A DNA stretch of 64,000 nt from Kitasatospora fiedleri (GCF_948472415.1 NZ_OX419519.1:806001-870000); one strand, 5' to 3'; positions 1-8,946 are shown, counted from the first letter of the stretch. The notes: generated by a model not told the origin, from the letters alone. A program made the numbers and translations.

Positions 1-528
1 CCCGCAGGGGCCGTGGTGGACGACGTCGTACCCGAACTCGCGGAAGTAGTCCGCACCTCGGCCCGACAGCGTGTCGTCGAACCACGGCGGGTTGACCACC
101 GCGATGCGGCGGGCGCCGAGCGCGTCGAAGGCGGCGCGGGCGGCCTTGGTGGTCCCGGTGATCGGCAGGCCCCGGGTGACGGGCAGCAGCCGCTCGTACA
201 GCTCCCGCTCGCCCCGGGCCTTCAACGCGTAGCTGGAGGAGGTGAAGCCCAGGGCGAGCGCGTGCAGCGGGGAGGCCGCCAGCAGTTCCACGGCGTTGTC
301 CAGGTACGGCGCCTGGACGAAGGACAGGATCGGGTCGTACGGGATCTTCTCGTCCATCTCGCCGCCCGCGCGCATGGCGGCGAAGTGGACGCGCGAGCCG
401 TGGACGGACACCGTGGCCGGGGCGACGGCCTGCAGTTCGGCCTCGGGGCCGACGTCCGCGTGCGGCACGACGACGCCGATGCGGGTCGAGGCGTCCCATC
501 CGTCGACGGGCGAAGGGGTGCTGGTCAC
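1..528 (-). CDS. Partial Asp/Glu racemase-superfamily enzyme (arylmalonate decarboxylase/maleate isomerase-like)
   Basis: The first 176 residues are present and the 3' end lies beyond the left edge. The GTG start at 528 follows a GGAGAG ribosome site, 11 bp after the stop of the upstream gene, so the two are co-transcribed. The N-terminus has IGVVVPHADVGPEAEL, the substrate-pocket opening of the maleate isomerase/arylmalonate decarboxylase branch, and later AVVNPPWFDDTL and a conserved G-YF--FGYDV helix. These enzymes use one or two Cys as proton donors or nucleophiles. The first Cys position (normally in a C-T-S-x-S turn) is Phe95 here (G94-F-T-S-S-S-Y100), as if only the second Cys, off the window, were used. 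That resembles arylmalonate decarboxylase, which has Gly at this place. Family call is good; the substrate is unknown. Confidence 0.72.
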   Translation of the reverse strand, partial: MTSTPSPVDGWDASTRIGVVVPHADVGPEAELQAVAPATVSVHGSRVHFAAMRAGGEMDEKIPYDPILSFVQAPYLDNAVELLAASPLHALALGFTSSSYALKARGERELYERLLPVTRGLPITGTTKAARAAFDALGARRIAVVNPPWFDDTLSGRGADYFREFGYDVVHHGPCG

Positions 529-539
529 GGGCTTCTCTC

Positions 540-1214
540 CTACCGGGTGGGGGCGGACTCGTCGGCCAGGCGGCCACCGCTGACGGTGCCGGTGCCGCCG
601 GCGTCGAGGAACTTGGGGTGCTTGCGGCGCATGGTCTCCAGGACGAAGTCGTACGGGACGTCGTCGAAGGCGCCGTGGTCGGTGAGGAACTCCATGGCGC
701 CGCCGCCCCCGTGGGGGTGGTGCAGGCTGTCGCTGAGCCCGTCGAACTCCAGGGCCCGCATCCCGTACAGCTTGCAGAGCAGCTTGTTGAACACCGGGGT
801 GGCCTTGACCCACCTGCCCTCGAGGTGGACCTGGGTGAGACCGTGGAAGAACACGTCGCCGCCGACGTGCTCCAGGAGCCGGGGCGAGGCGAGGTGGTTG
901 CGCACGTCGCCGTACACCAGGCGGGACGGAATGCCCAGGGCGCGCACGGCGGCCGCGTACAGCGCGGACTTGTGCAGGCAGAAACCGGACTTGGTGGTGG
1001 CGGTGTGCGAGGCCCGGAGGCCCTCCCGGGTCAGCGGGGCGCCGTAGACCTCGTAGTCGACGCCGTCGCGCACCGCGTAGTAGAGCTCGACCGCGTTGGT
1101 CCGGCGGTCGGCGGAGCGGTCCTTGACGGCGTGGTCGATGAAGGTCTGCACCTCCTCGGTCTGGTGGTCGAGGAACTCGGTCGGGCGGGTGAGGTGGTCC
1201 ATCGGGTCGGTCAT
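540..1214 (-). CDS. Transglutaminase-like (papain-fold) protein
   Basis: 224 residues. The ATG at 1214 has AGGA 8 nt upstream and lies 17 bp after the acyl-CoA dehydrogenase stop. The transglutaminase core is visible: Cys79 in SGFCLHKS, followed by the hydrophobic helix ALYAAAVRALGIPSRLVYGDV, and His124 in FFHGLTQVHLEGRWVKATP. The third catalytic position, normally Asp in a W-V-x-x-D-P-T motif, reads W-V-K-A-T-P, so the Asp is missing. The C-terminal EFLTDHGAFDDVPYDFV stretch belongs to a bacterial subfamily that shares this feature. Such proteins may be amide-forming or amide-cleaving catalysts. In this operon an acyl transfer from the carrier protein, or hydrolytic release from it, is possible but is only inference. 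Confidence 0.75.
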   Translation of the reverse strand: MTDPMDHLTRPTEFLDHQTEEVQTFIDHAVKDRSADRRTNAVELYYAVRDGVDYEVYGAPLTREGLRASHTATTKSGFCLHKSALYAAAVRALGIPSRLVYGDVRNHLASPRLLEHVGGDVFFHGLTQVHLEGRWVKATPVFNKLLCKLYGMRALEFDGLSDSLHHPHGGGGAMEFLTDHGAFDDVPYDFVLETMRRKHPKFLDAGGTGTVSGGRLADESAPTR

Positions 1215-1231
1215 GTCGGAATTCCTGTCGC

Positions 1232-2350
1232 TCAGAGTCCGAGGAGCATGGCGATGCGGTTGCGCTGGATCTCGGAGGTCCCGGAGTAGATCGTTCCGGC
1301 GATCGAGTTGCGCAGGTCGCGCTCGATCCCGTGCTCGGTGAGCACGCCCCGTCCGCCGTGGATCTGCACCGCGTCCAGCGCGGTCTGCACGTTGGCCTCC
1401 GACACGACGGTCTTGGTGACCGCCAGGTCGAGCGAGGCGTCCTCGTTGCGTTCGACCTTGGCGCCGGTGTCGGTGAGCCACTTCCGGGCGGTCTCCACCC
1501 GGATCTTCATGTCCGCGATCTTGTGGGAGACGCCCTGGTAGGAGCTGATGGGCCGGCCGAACTGGTGGCGCTCCTTGGCGAAGGCGACGGTCTCCTCCAG
1601 GCGCCGGGTCATCTCGCCGAGGGTGAGGGAGAAGCCGAAGAGGACCTCGCGCTTCATCACGTAGTCCAGGACCCGGAACCCGGCGCCCTCCGGGCCGACC
1701 CGCCGGCCGACCGGCACCCGCATGCCGTCGAAGGCGAGCGTGCCGATCGGGCTGGTGCGCAGGCCGATCTTGTCCATCGCGGGGCCCACGGTCAAGCCGG
1801 GGGTGTCGGCGTCGACGAGCAGCGTGGTCAGGCCGAAGGGGCCGGGCTTCCCGGTGCGGACGTAGAGCAGGAAGAGGTCGGCGACCGGAGCGTTGGTGAT
1901 GAACATCTTGTCGCCGGTGACGACGTAGTGGTCCCCGTCGCGGTGGGCGACGGTGGCCAGGTTCACCGCGTCCGACCCGCCGGACCGTTCGGTGATCGCG
2001 TGCGCGGTGATCGCCTCGCCGGAGACGATCCTCGGCAGGTGCTCCTCCTTCAGTTCGTGGCTCGCGAACCGTTGCAGGGGCGTGCCCACGGACACGATCT
2101 GCGTCGAGGCCGAGAACGAGAGGCCCGCGTCCCGGGAGGTGTGGCCCAGTCCCTCCAGGGCACGCATCGTCTCGGTGAGGCTGCGGCCGGCGCCGCCGAA
2201 CTCCGGGGCGAAGGGGACGCGCAGCAGGCCGCTCTCCTGGATCGCCTTCCACTTGCCGTACGGGAAGGCGCCGGCCGCGTCCAGCTCGCGGGTGTCGGCG
2301 TTCAGCTGCTCGGCCCACGGGGCGGTGAGGTGAAAGAGGTCATCGGTCAC
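1232..2350 (-). CDS. Acyl-CoA dehydrogenase family flavoprotein
   Basis: 372 residues, normal length for the family. The GTG at 2350 is preceded by AGGATC. FAD-binding and substrate-loop motifs are present: AITERSGGSDAVN, ITNAPVADLFLLYVRTG, and the C-terminal QIHGGRGVLTEHGIERDLR and SGTSEIQRNRIA. The residue that is the catalytic Glu of medium-chain dehydrogenases (Y-E-G-T) is Ser here (IYSGTSEIQR). A Glu in the helix KREVLFGF sits where isovaleryl- and long-chain dehydrogenases carry their alternative base. Beside a free-standing adenylation enzyme and a carrier protein, it probably oxidises a carrier-bound aminoacyl thioester (as prolyl-carrier dehydrogenases do) rather than a CoA ester; that role is inferred. 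Confidence 0.88.
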   Translation of the reverse strand: MTDDLFHLTAPWAEQLNADTRELDAAGAFPYGKWKAIQESGLLRVPFAPEFGGAGRSLTETMRALEGLGHTSRDAGLSFSASTQIVSVGTPLQRFASHELKEEHLPRIVSGEAITAHAITERSGGSDAVNLATVAHRDGDHYVVTGDKMFITNAPVADLFLLYVRTGKPGPFGLTTLLVDADTPGLTVGPAMDKIGLRTSPIGTLAFDGMRVPVGRRVGPEGAGFRVLDYVMKREVLFGFSLTLGEMTRRLEETVAFAKERHQFGRPISSYQGVSHKIADMKIRVETARKWLTDTGAKVERNEDASLDLAVTKTVVSEANVQTALDAVQIHGGRGVLTEHGIERDLRNSIAGTIYSGTSEIQRNRIAMLLGL

Positions 2351-2538
2351 GGGAGATCCTGGGGTCCGTTTCGGCAGTGGATCGGGCAACAGTGGATCGG
2401 GGTCATGCCATGACGACGGTCGCCGGCTCGCGCGGACGGCCACGGACTCGGACGCGCGCGGCCGGGTGCCCGGCCCGGGCCCCGACGGTGAGCGGGAACC
2501 GGGCCGGGCGGCGCACTCGCGGCCGGAGGGGCGGCGGC

Positions 2539-2913
2539 TCAGTACTGGGAGAACCCGTCCTCGGACAGGGTGTGCTTCTCGTCCCCGTTGATCGGCGGGT
2601 TGAAGATCGACACCAGGTGGAGGTCCTCGTCGGCGGAGGCCAGCAGGTAGTGCGGGTCGTGCTGGTCCAGGACGTAGATGGTGCCCGGCACGATCTTGTG
2701 ACGGGTGCCGTCCTTCTCCACGACCTCGCCCGAGCCGCCGATGCAGTAGCAGGCCTCCAGGTGGTTGCGGTACTGCAGGGCGCTCGAAGTCCCCTTGCGC
2801 ACGAGGGTGTCGGCGACGGCGAAGCCCATGCCGTCGCGCTTGGTCAGGAGCCGGTAGCTCAGACCGTTGCCCCACTCGACTGCGGCGACGTCATCGAGGC
2901 TGCGGGTGAACAT
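2539..2913 (-). CDS. Ectoine synthase-like cupin (orphan EctC homolog)
   Basis: 124 residues, close to EctC length. The ATG at 2913 has AAGGAG 10 nt upstream. The sequence follows EctC closely: an N-terminal MFTRSLDDV, GMGFAVADT, then YRNHLEACYCIGGSGEV, IVPGTIYVLDQHDPHYLLA and the C-terminal FNPPINGDEKH. The Glu of NHLEA and the Tyr and His of TIYVLDQHDPHY match residues used by EctC for metal binding. EctC closes a ring by condensing an amide carbonyl with an amine. No ectA, ectB or ectD is nearby, so this is an orphan EctC-like enzyme, probably acting on an operon-specific substrate that could be carrier-bound. The 98 bp before the carrier-protein stop and the 188 bp after this gene hold no recognisable gene. 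Confidence 0.85.
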   Translation of the reverse strand: MFTRSLDDVAAVEWGNGLSYRLLTKRDGMGFAVADTLVRKGTSSALQYRNHLEACYCIGGSGEVVEKDGTRHKIVPGTIYVLDQHDPHYLLASADEDLHLVSIFNPPINGDEKHTLSEDGFSQY

Positions 2914-3011
2914 CTCTCTGGTTCTCCTTCGGAATCGGGTGGTGCGTCGGTTCGGTGCGGTGCGTGCGGCCGGTCCGGGCGGCTCGGAGGCCGGACCGTC
3001 GGAGCGGTCGC

Positions 3012-3278
3012 TCAGGCGGCTGCGGCCGGGCGGTGGTCCGCGATCATCGCGACGATGGCGTCGATGGTGCGGAAGTCGTCCGGTCCGAAGTCGATGTCGT
3101 CGACCGGCAGCCGGTAGACGGAGGTGAGGTGCCCGAGCAGCTTCACCAGGCCGAGGCTGTCGATGACTCCGGAGTCGAGCAGGTCGTAGTGGCCGGTGAG
3201 GTCCGAGACGTCCTCCCCGGCCAGGAACTGGTCCACGATGTAGGCGCGGACCTCGGCGGCGATGGCGGTGGTGCTCAT
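3012..3278 (-). CDS. Free-standing acyl/peptidyl carrier protein
   Basis: 88 residues. The phosphopantetheine site is Ser41 in LLDSGVIDSLGLVKLLG, followed by the typical helix III region (DFRTIDAIVAMIADH). The ATG at 3278 lies 3 nt after the presumed stop (TGA, 3282-3284) of the adenylation gene, whose last codons also form the ribosome site. This spacing implies translational coupling. The partner is very likely the adenylation enzyme encoded just upstream, with the dehydrogenase and EctC-like protein acting on the loaded thioester. The acidic recognition helix and short length fit a discrete carrier rather than a fragment of a megasynthase. Confidence 0.9.
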   Translation of the reverse strand: MSTTAIAAEVRAYIVDQFLAGEDVSDLTGHYDLLDSGVIDSLGLVKLLGHLTSVYRLPVDDIDFGPDDFRTIDAIVAMIADHRPAAAA

Positions 3279-3281
3279 GCG

Positions 3282-4742
3282 TCACTCCCTTGGTGAGGTT
3301 CTGCTTGATCAGGTTCCGGTCGGGCTTGCCCGTCGAGGTGCGGGGCAGCGGAGCGGCGGTGAGGTGCACCGAGGCCGGGATGGCGTGGCGCGGTAGCTGC
3401 CGGCCCAGGTGGGTGCGCAGCCGGAGGCTGGTGAGGTCGGTGCCGGGGCGCCGGGTGACGTGGGCGTGCAGCCGGACGCCGGCCTGCGGGTCCGGCAGCG
3501 GCACGACCACCGCCTCGGCGACGTCCGGGTGGGCGGTGATGACGTTCTCCACCTCTTGCAGGTTGGTGCGGACGCCCCTGACCTTGACGTGCCAGTCCGC
3601 GCGCCCCTCCAGGAAGTGGAGGCCCTCGGCGGTGCGGGTGACGATGTCGCCGGTGCGGTAGAAGACCCGGCCGTCGAGGTGGGTGAACACCGCGTCGTTC
3701 AGGTCCTGCCGGAGGTAGCCCCCGGTCTGGAACGGCGTGGACACCAGGAGTTCACCGGTGCCCGCCGAGTCGAGGCGCGCGCCCTCGGCGTCGACGACCA
3801 GGGCGTCGGTGCCGCGGATGGGACGGCCGATGGGCATCGGGCCGTCCACGGCGGTGGGATCGACGCGGTGGATGAAGGAGTCGTTGGTCTCCGTGCAGCC
3901 GAACACGTTGTGGAAGGCGGCCCGGGGAACGCCGGTGGGACGCGGCGCAGGAGGTCGACCGGCATGCGGTCACCGGTGAAGACCGCGTGGCGCACGGCGG
4001 CGAAGGTGCCGCCTCCCTCCAGGAGCAGCCGGTACATCATCGGCACGCCCTGGACGAAGGTGACGTCGTGCCGGCTGACCAGCGCGGCGAGGTGCGCGGC
4101 GTCGGTCGCCCGCTGCTGTTCGACCAGGACGACGCTCGATCCGAGCCGGAGGAAGGTCCAGACGTCGAGCAGGGCGAGGTCGAAGTTGAGGGGTGCGTAG
4201 GACAGGGCGGTCTCGTCCGGTGCGAGCGCGAACTCGTCGACGGCCCAGTCGGCGAAGGCGTCGAACCCGGCGGTCTCGATCGGCACGATCTTCGGCGTGC
4301 CGGTCGAGCCGGAGGTGGTCAGCAGCAGCTGGGTCCGTGCCGGGTCCGGCACCGCGAACCCCTCGGCCTCGCTCCGCTCCGCCCGTACCGGCAGCGCGGT
4401 GAGCGCGCCGTCGTCGGCGGCGGTGAGGAGGTGGGAGACGCGGGCCTGGTGCGCCAGGCGTTCGAGTGCCGCGCTGCCCAGGCTCGGTGAGGGCGCGAGG
4501 GCGATGTGGCCCTCGCGGAAGACGGCCAGCAGCAGCGCGATGGTCTGCGGGTTCTTGTGCGCCGGAACGCACACGGTGCTGCCCGCCGGGAGTCGCAGCC
4601 GCGCCAGGTGGGCGCGCAGGCTCCCGGTCAGGTCGTTCAGCCGGCCGTAGGTGACGGCCCGGTCGTCGAAGTGGAGCGCGGTGTGGTGGGGCCGGTTCTC
4701 GCCGTGAGCGGCGACGGTCTCGGCCAGGAGGGACGATGGCAC
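3282..4742 (-). CDS. Free-standing amino-acid adenylation enzyme (AMP ligase), two apparent one-base indels
   Basis: About 486 residues once two indels are corrected. GTG start at 4742 with GAGGAA upstream. Motifs in order: LLTTSGSTGTPKIVP (ATP loop), LNFDLALLDVW with the Asp that binds the alpha-amino group in amino-acid-activating enzymes, FGCTETND, YRTGDIV, VKVRGVRTNLQEVE, and TSTGKPDRN with the catalytic Lys. A G run at 3924-3927 (plus strand) lacks one base: adding it joins RRVPPAF to PRAAFHNVFGCTE. A C run at 3287-3289 has one extra base: removing it ends the protein at NLTKE with TGA just before the carrier-protein ATG. Both corrections together leave exactly 487 codons, so sequencing error is the best explanation. 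It should load an amino acid onto the adjacent carrier; which one cannot be read. Confidence 0.85.
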
Positions 4743-4820
4743 GGCGGGATTCCTCGCGGTCGGCTCAGCCGTCGGGACGAGTGCCGACCGGCTGTTCGAA
4801 TTCGTGCGGTGTCGACGTTG

Positions 4821-4851
4821 AAGTTACCGAACCAACTGGATGCTTGGTCAA
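4821..4851 (-). promoter_or_regulatory. Candidate promoter of the adenylation-enzyme operon
   Basis: On the minus strand a TTGACC (4846-4851) and a TAACTT (4821-4826) are 19 bp apart, about 80 bp upstream of the GTG start. The -35 element lies inside inverted CTTG/CAAG elements (GCTTGGTCAAGC at 4842-4853 and CAAGCATGTACTTG at 4849-4862), where a bound MarR dimer would block RNA polymerase. Confidence 0.4.
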
Positions 4852-4892
4852 GCATGTACTTGGCGAAGTGAGTGTGACGTAGGCCACAAGAG

Positions 4893-4908
4893 TTGCATGT
4901 TCAAGCAA
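4893..4908. promoter_or_regulatory. Candidate MarR operator 1
   Basis: TTGCATGTTCAAGCAA is a partial palindrome (TTG-N6-CAA core). It matches TTGCACGTACAAGCAA at 5527-5542 in 14 of 16 positions. One copy lies upstream of the adenylation operon and the other upstream of the marR-like gene, the arrangement expected for an autoregulated MarR repressor that also controls the operon. Confidence 0.5.
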
Positions 4909-4936
4909 AAACCCCGAACGCGTTCCGCGTTCGGGG
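4907..4936 (-). terminator. Rho-independent terminator of the marR-like gene
   Basis: An 11-bp perfect stem (4912-4922 with 4926-4936, arms CCCCGAACGCG) and a 3-nt loop are followed on the minus strand by TTTTT. It starts 37 bp after the marR-like stop codon. This is the only hairpin in the window with a clear T tract. It separates the regulator transcript from the operon promoter. Confidence 0.85.
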
Positions 4937-4972
4937 CGGGGTCGGGGCGGCCGGCCGCCGGGCCGGCGCGGG

Positions 4973-5422
4973 TCAGACCTGGATGGCGCGCAGGGCCTGG
5001 ACCGTGGGGCCGAGTTCGGGGTCGGCAGTGAAGGTGTTCAGGGCGGACGACAGGACCTCCGCGTAGGTGGCGCGGGCGGCCTGGTAGCGCTGGCGCCCCT
5101 CGTCCGTGATCACGGCGTACACGCCCCGCTTGTCCGACGGACAGAGGTCCTTGAAGGCGAAGCCGGCCGTCTCCAGGCGGCCCACCAGGCGCGTCACCGA
5201 CGACTGCCCCAGGCCGACCTTGTCGGCCAGGTCCTGCATCCGCAGCTCGCTCGTCTTGGAGTGGTGCAGGTGTTCGAGCGAGCGGTACTCCGACAGCCCG
5301 ATCCCGTGCCGCCGCTGCAGCGCCAGGGCCAGTTCCCGCTCCACGTAAGCGTGGAGCGAGAGCACCCGGTTCCATGCGGCCTGGTCGGAGGTGCGCAGGG
5401 GCGCGTGGGATGAAGTTGCCAT
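4973..5422 (-). CDS. MarR-family transcriptional regulator
   Basis: 149 residues, usual MarR length. The ATG at 5422 has CGGAGG 5-6 nt upstream and is preferred to an in-frame start 48 nt further up. Winged-helix features: LALQRRHGIGLSEYRSLEHL, SELRMQDLADKVGLGQSSVTRLVGRLE (recognition helix) and the wing LCPSDKRGVYAVITDEGRQ. MarR proteins are dimeric repressors usually released by a small phenolic or thioester-like ligand. It has its own terminator (4907-4936), so it is a separate transcription unit from the operon at 540-4742. Near-identical motifs on both sides (4893-4908, 5527-5542) suggest that it controls both units. Confidence 0.92.
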   Translation of the reverse strand: MATSSHAPLRTSDQAAWNRVLSLHAYVERELALALQRRHGIGLSEYRSLEHLHHSKTSELRMQDLADKVGLGQSSVTRLVGRLETAGFAFKDLCPSDKRGVYAVITDEGRQRYQAARATYAEVLSSALNTFTADPELGPTVQALRAIQV

Positions 5423-5526
5423 GGGGGCCTCCGTTGCAAGGTGTCGCCTGGCAGAAGAGTACATGCGCATGCAAGATCCTGGCGCCCCGAATTTTCCTTT
5501 CCCGAAGATTTAAGGGCCCATTAGAC

Positions 5527-5542
5527 TTGCACGTACAAGCAA
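5527..5542. promoter_or_regulatory. Candidate MarR operator 2
   Basis: TTGCACGTACAAGCAA lies 105 bp upstream of the marR-like start and differs from the copy at 4893-4908 at two positions. A third, weaker element (CATGCGCATG within 5462-5471) lies between this site and the gene. Confidence 0.5.
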
Positions 5543-5672
5543 TTTCTCTGACCCGATCACCAGCCCGCAAGACCTCGGGAGACCCGCGGCACCGACCGCG
5601 CCGGGTCGTACTCCATCCTTCCGCCGGCCCCGGTCATCACCGACCGTCCGGGGCCCGTCACCAGCGGCCCGA

Positions 5673-5702
5673 ATCCCCTCCGACCGGACGGGTGGAGGGG
5701 AT
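5673..5702 (-). terminator. Hairpin downstream of the PRC-barrel gene
   Basis: A 9-bp perfect inverted repeat, ATCCCCTCC (5673-5681) with GGAGGGGAT (5694-5702), and a 12-nt loop about 80 bp after the PRC-barrel stop. There is no T tract. It fits a GC-rich actinobacterial intrinsic terminator. Confidence 0.5.
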
Positions 5703-5780
5703 CACCGCATGCTCCGGGTCGCACCGAGGGGGGCCGACTCCGTTGCGTCCCAGCGTCCGGATCGAACGCCCCCACGGCCC

Positions 5781-6155
5781 TCAGGGCAGCCGGTTGCCGT
5801 AGAACGGGCCGTAGTAGAGCGCCAGTTCGGCCCGCAGGTCGAGGTCGGCGTGCTGCTCGGCCCGCACCAGCGGCGGGGCGGCCCCGATCTCCTCCTTGGT
5901 GCGGTCGACCGTGATGGTCCGCCGCTCCTCGTCGACCTGGCGGACCGTCACGGCCGGCAGCAGCACCCGGTGGTGGAAGATCCACGGCGCGGTGTCGACC
6001 ACCAGGTACTGCGGTCCGAGGTCCTCCGCCATCCGGTCCACCTTGCCGATCGGCCCGTCGACCGCCTCCACGTGGTACCCGACCAGGTCGCCCACCGGAC
6101 GTCCGGAGGCGTCCCGGTACGCCCACACGTCGAGGTCCTCCCGCTGTTCGCTCAC
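5781..6155 (-). CDS. PRC-barrel domain protein
   Basis: 124 residues. GTG start at 6155 with GGAGG 7 nt upstream. The PRC-barrel fold is visible in DASGRPVGDLVGYHVEAVDGPIGKVDRMAEDLGPQYLVVDTAP and the following beta strands (HRVLLPAVTVRQVDEERRTITVD). Proteins of this kind in actinomycetes are small cytoplasmic stress-associated proteins of unknown biochemistry. It is divergent from the GlsB-like membrane protein gene (204 bp apart), another stress-linked family, so a shared control region is likely. Confidence 0.8.
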   Translation of the reverse strand: MSEQREDLDVWAYRDASGRPVGDLVGYHVEAVDGPIGKVDRMAEDLGPQYLVVDTAPWIFHHRVLLPAVTVRQVDEERRTITVDRTKEEIGAAPPLVRAEQHADLDLRAELALYYGPFYGNRLP

Positions 6156-6358
6156 GCTGGTGCCTCCGCTCGCGCGGCCCCTGGCGGGCGGACCCTCCGC
6201 CGCCGGCCGCCCGGAACGATTGCCCGCCGGAGGTAGTTCCATGCCGCGCCGAACAACCGCGTTCTCCCAGCGAATTCACAGGAATGAGTGGCCGTCGGCC
6301 GGGCATGCGTTCGGCACGACGCCGCTGGGGCCGTCAATCCGTAGGACGAGGAGGAACC

Positions 6359-6619
6359 ATGTCGATCCTTTGGGCGATCATCGCCGGTCTGGTGATCGGT
6401 GTGCTGGCCAAGCTGGTCATCCCCGGGCGGCAGCCGATCCCGCTGTGGCTCACCATCCTGCTCGGCATCGTCGGCGGCCTGATCGGCAACGCCCTGGCGA
6501 GCGCGTTCGGCGTGGCCGACACCAACGGCATCGACTGGATTCGGCACCTCTTCCAGATCGGCGCCGCCGCCGTCCTGATCCTGCTGGTCACCCCGCTGTG
6601 GGCGCGCCGGGGCGCCTGA
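6359..6619 (+). CDS. GlsB/YeaQ/YmgE-family small membrane protein
   Basis: 86 residues, typical of the transglycosylase-associated (GlsB/YeaQ) family. The ATG at 6359 is preceded by GAGGAGG at 5-6 nt. Three hydrophobic segments are visible: ILWAIIAGLVIGVLAKLVIP, LWLTILLGIVGGLIGNAL and LFQIGAAAVLILLVTPLW, with the Gly-rich G-I-V-G-G-x-I-G-N motif of the family. These are integral membrane proteins induced by general stress; the molecular role is not established. Confidence 0.88.
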   Translation: MSILWAIIAGLVIGVLAKLVIPGRQPIPLWLTILLGIVGGLIGNALASAFGVADTNGIDWIRHLFQIGAAAVLILLVTPLWARRGA

Positions 6620-6665
6620 CCCCCGGTCCCACCCCGACGATCGACGGCCCGGCCGCGCCACGGAG

Positions 6666-6696
6666 CGCGCCCGGGCCGTTCGCGTGCCCGGGCGCG
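6666..6696. terminator. Bidirectional GC-rich terminator
   Basis: A 10-bp perfect inverted repeat, CGCGCCCGGG (6666-6675) with CCCGGGCGCG (6687-6696), and an 11-nt loop. It lies in the 99-bp gap between the convergent GlsB-like gene and glmS. Confidence 0.6.
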
Positions 6697-6718
6697 TGCC
6701 CGCACCGGGGGGCGGCCG

Positions 6719-8560
<1,842 letters not shown>

Positions 8561-8606
8561 GACGTGGGCTCCTGTCAGTCGTGAGAGGGCGGCGGGGCCG
8601 TTCCCG

Positions 8607-8912
8607 TCAGCCGTAGACCATCCGCCGCAGCTGACGCGCCGACAGCTGCGGGGCGGCCACCCGGCGGGCGGCCAGCTCCCCGGCGAGGCGGGTGAAGATC
8701 CGGTCGTTGGTCAGACCCCGGGCCTGGAGCTCACCGTGACGGCGGCGGACGTACTCCTCGGTGGTCTCCGCGAAGTACGCCAGCACTTCCGCGACGACCC
8801 GCGCGGCCTCCCCCGGGGCCAGTGGAGTGGTCCGGGCGAGGTGGGCGAGCAGGTCCTCGTGAGGGTGCGGTGAGGCAGGTCCGGATCGGGAGCCTAGGCG
8901 TGAAGTGTCCAT
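8607..8912 (-). CDS. Small protein of unknown function upstream of glmS
   Basis: 101 residues from the ATG at 8912; a longer form from a GTG at 8948 is possible. No domain is recognised. It is predicted helical and highly charged (AARVVAEVLAYFAETTEEYVRRRHGELQARGL, then RLAGELAARR and a C-terminal QLSARQLRRMVYG) with no signal peptide or membrane segment. It is 46 bp upstream of glmS on the same strand and may share its transcript. An 11-bp inverted repeat (8921-8946) covers the likely ribosome-binding region of the short form, so expression may be controlled by mRNA structure. Function unknown. Confidence 0.65.
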   Translation of the reverse strand: MDTSRLGSRSGPASPHPHEDLLAHLARTTPLAPGEAARVVAEVLAYFAETTEEYVRRRHGELQARGLTNDRIFTRLAGELAARRVAAPQLSARQLRRMVYG

Positions 8913-8920
8913 TTGCCAAA

Positions 8921-8946
8921 GATCCTGCCCGAATCCGGGCAGGATC
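8921..8946 (-). promoter_or_regulatory. Perfect 11-bp inverted repeat over the start region of the 8,607-8,912 gene
   Basis: GATCCTGCCCG (8921-8931), loop AATC, then CGGGCAGGATC (8936-8946). On the minus strand the 3' arm carries AGGATC, the best ribosome-site candidate for the ATG at 8912, so folding would hide it. It could instead be an operator or part of the coding sequence if the GTG at 8948 is used. Confidence 0.5.
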
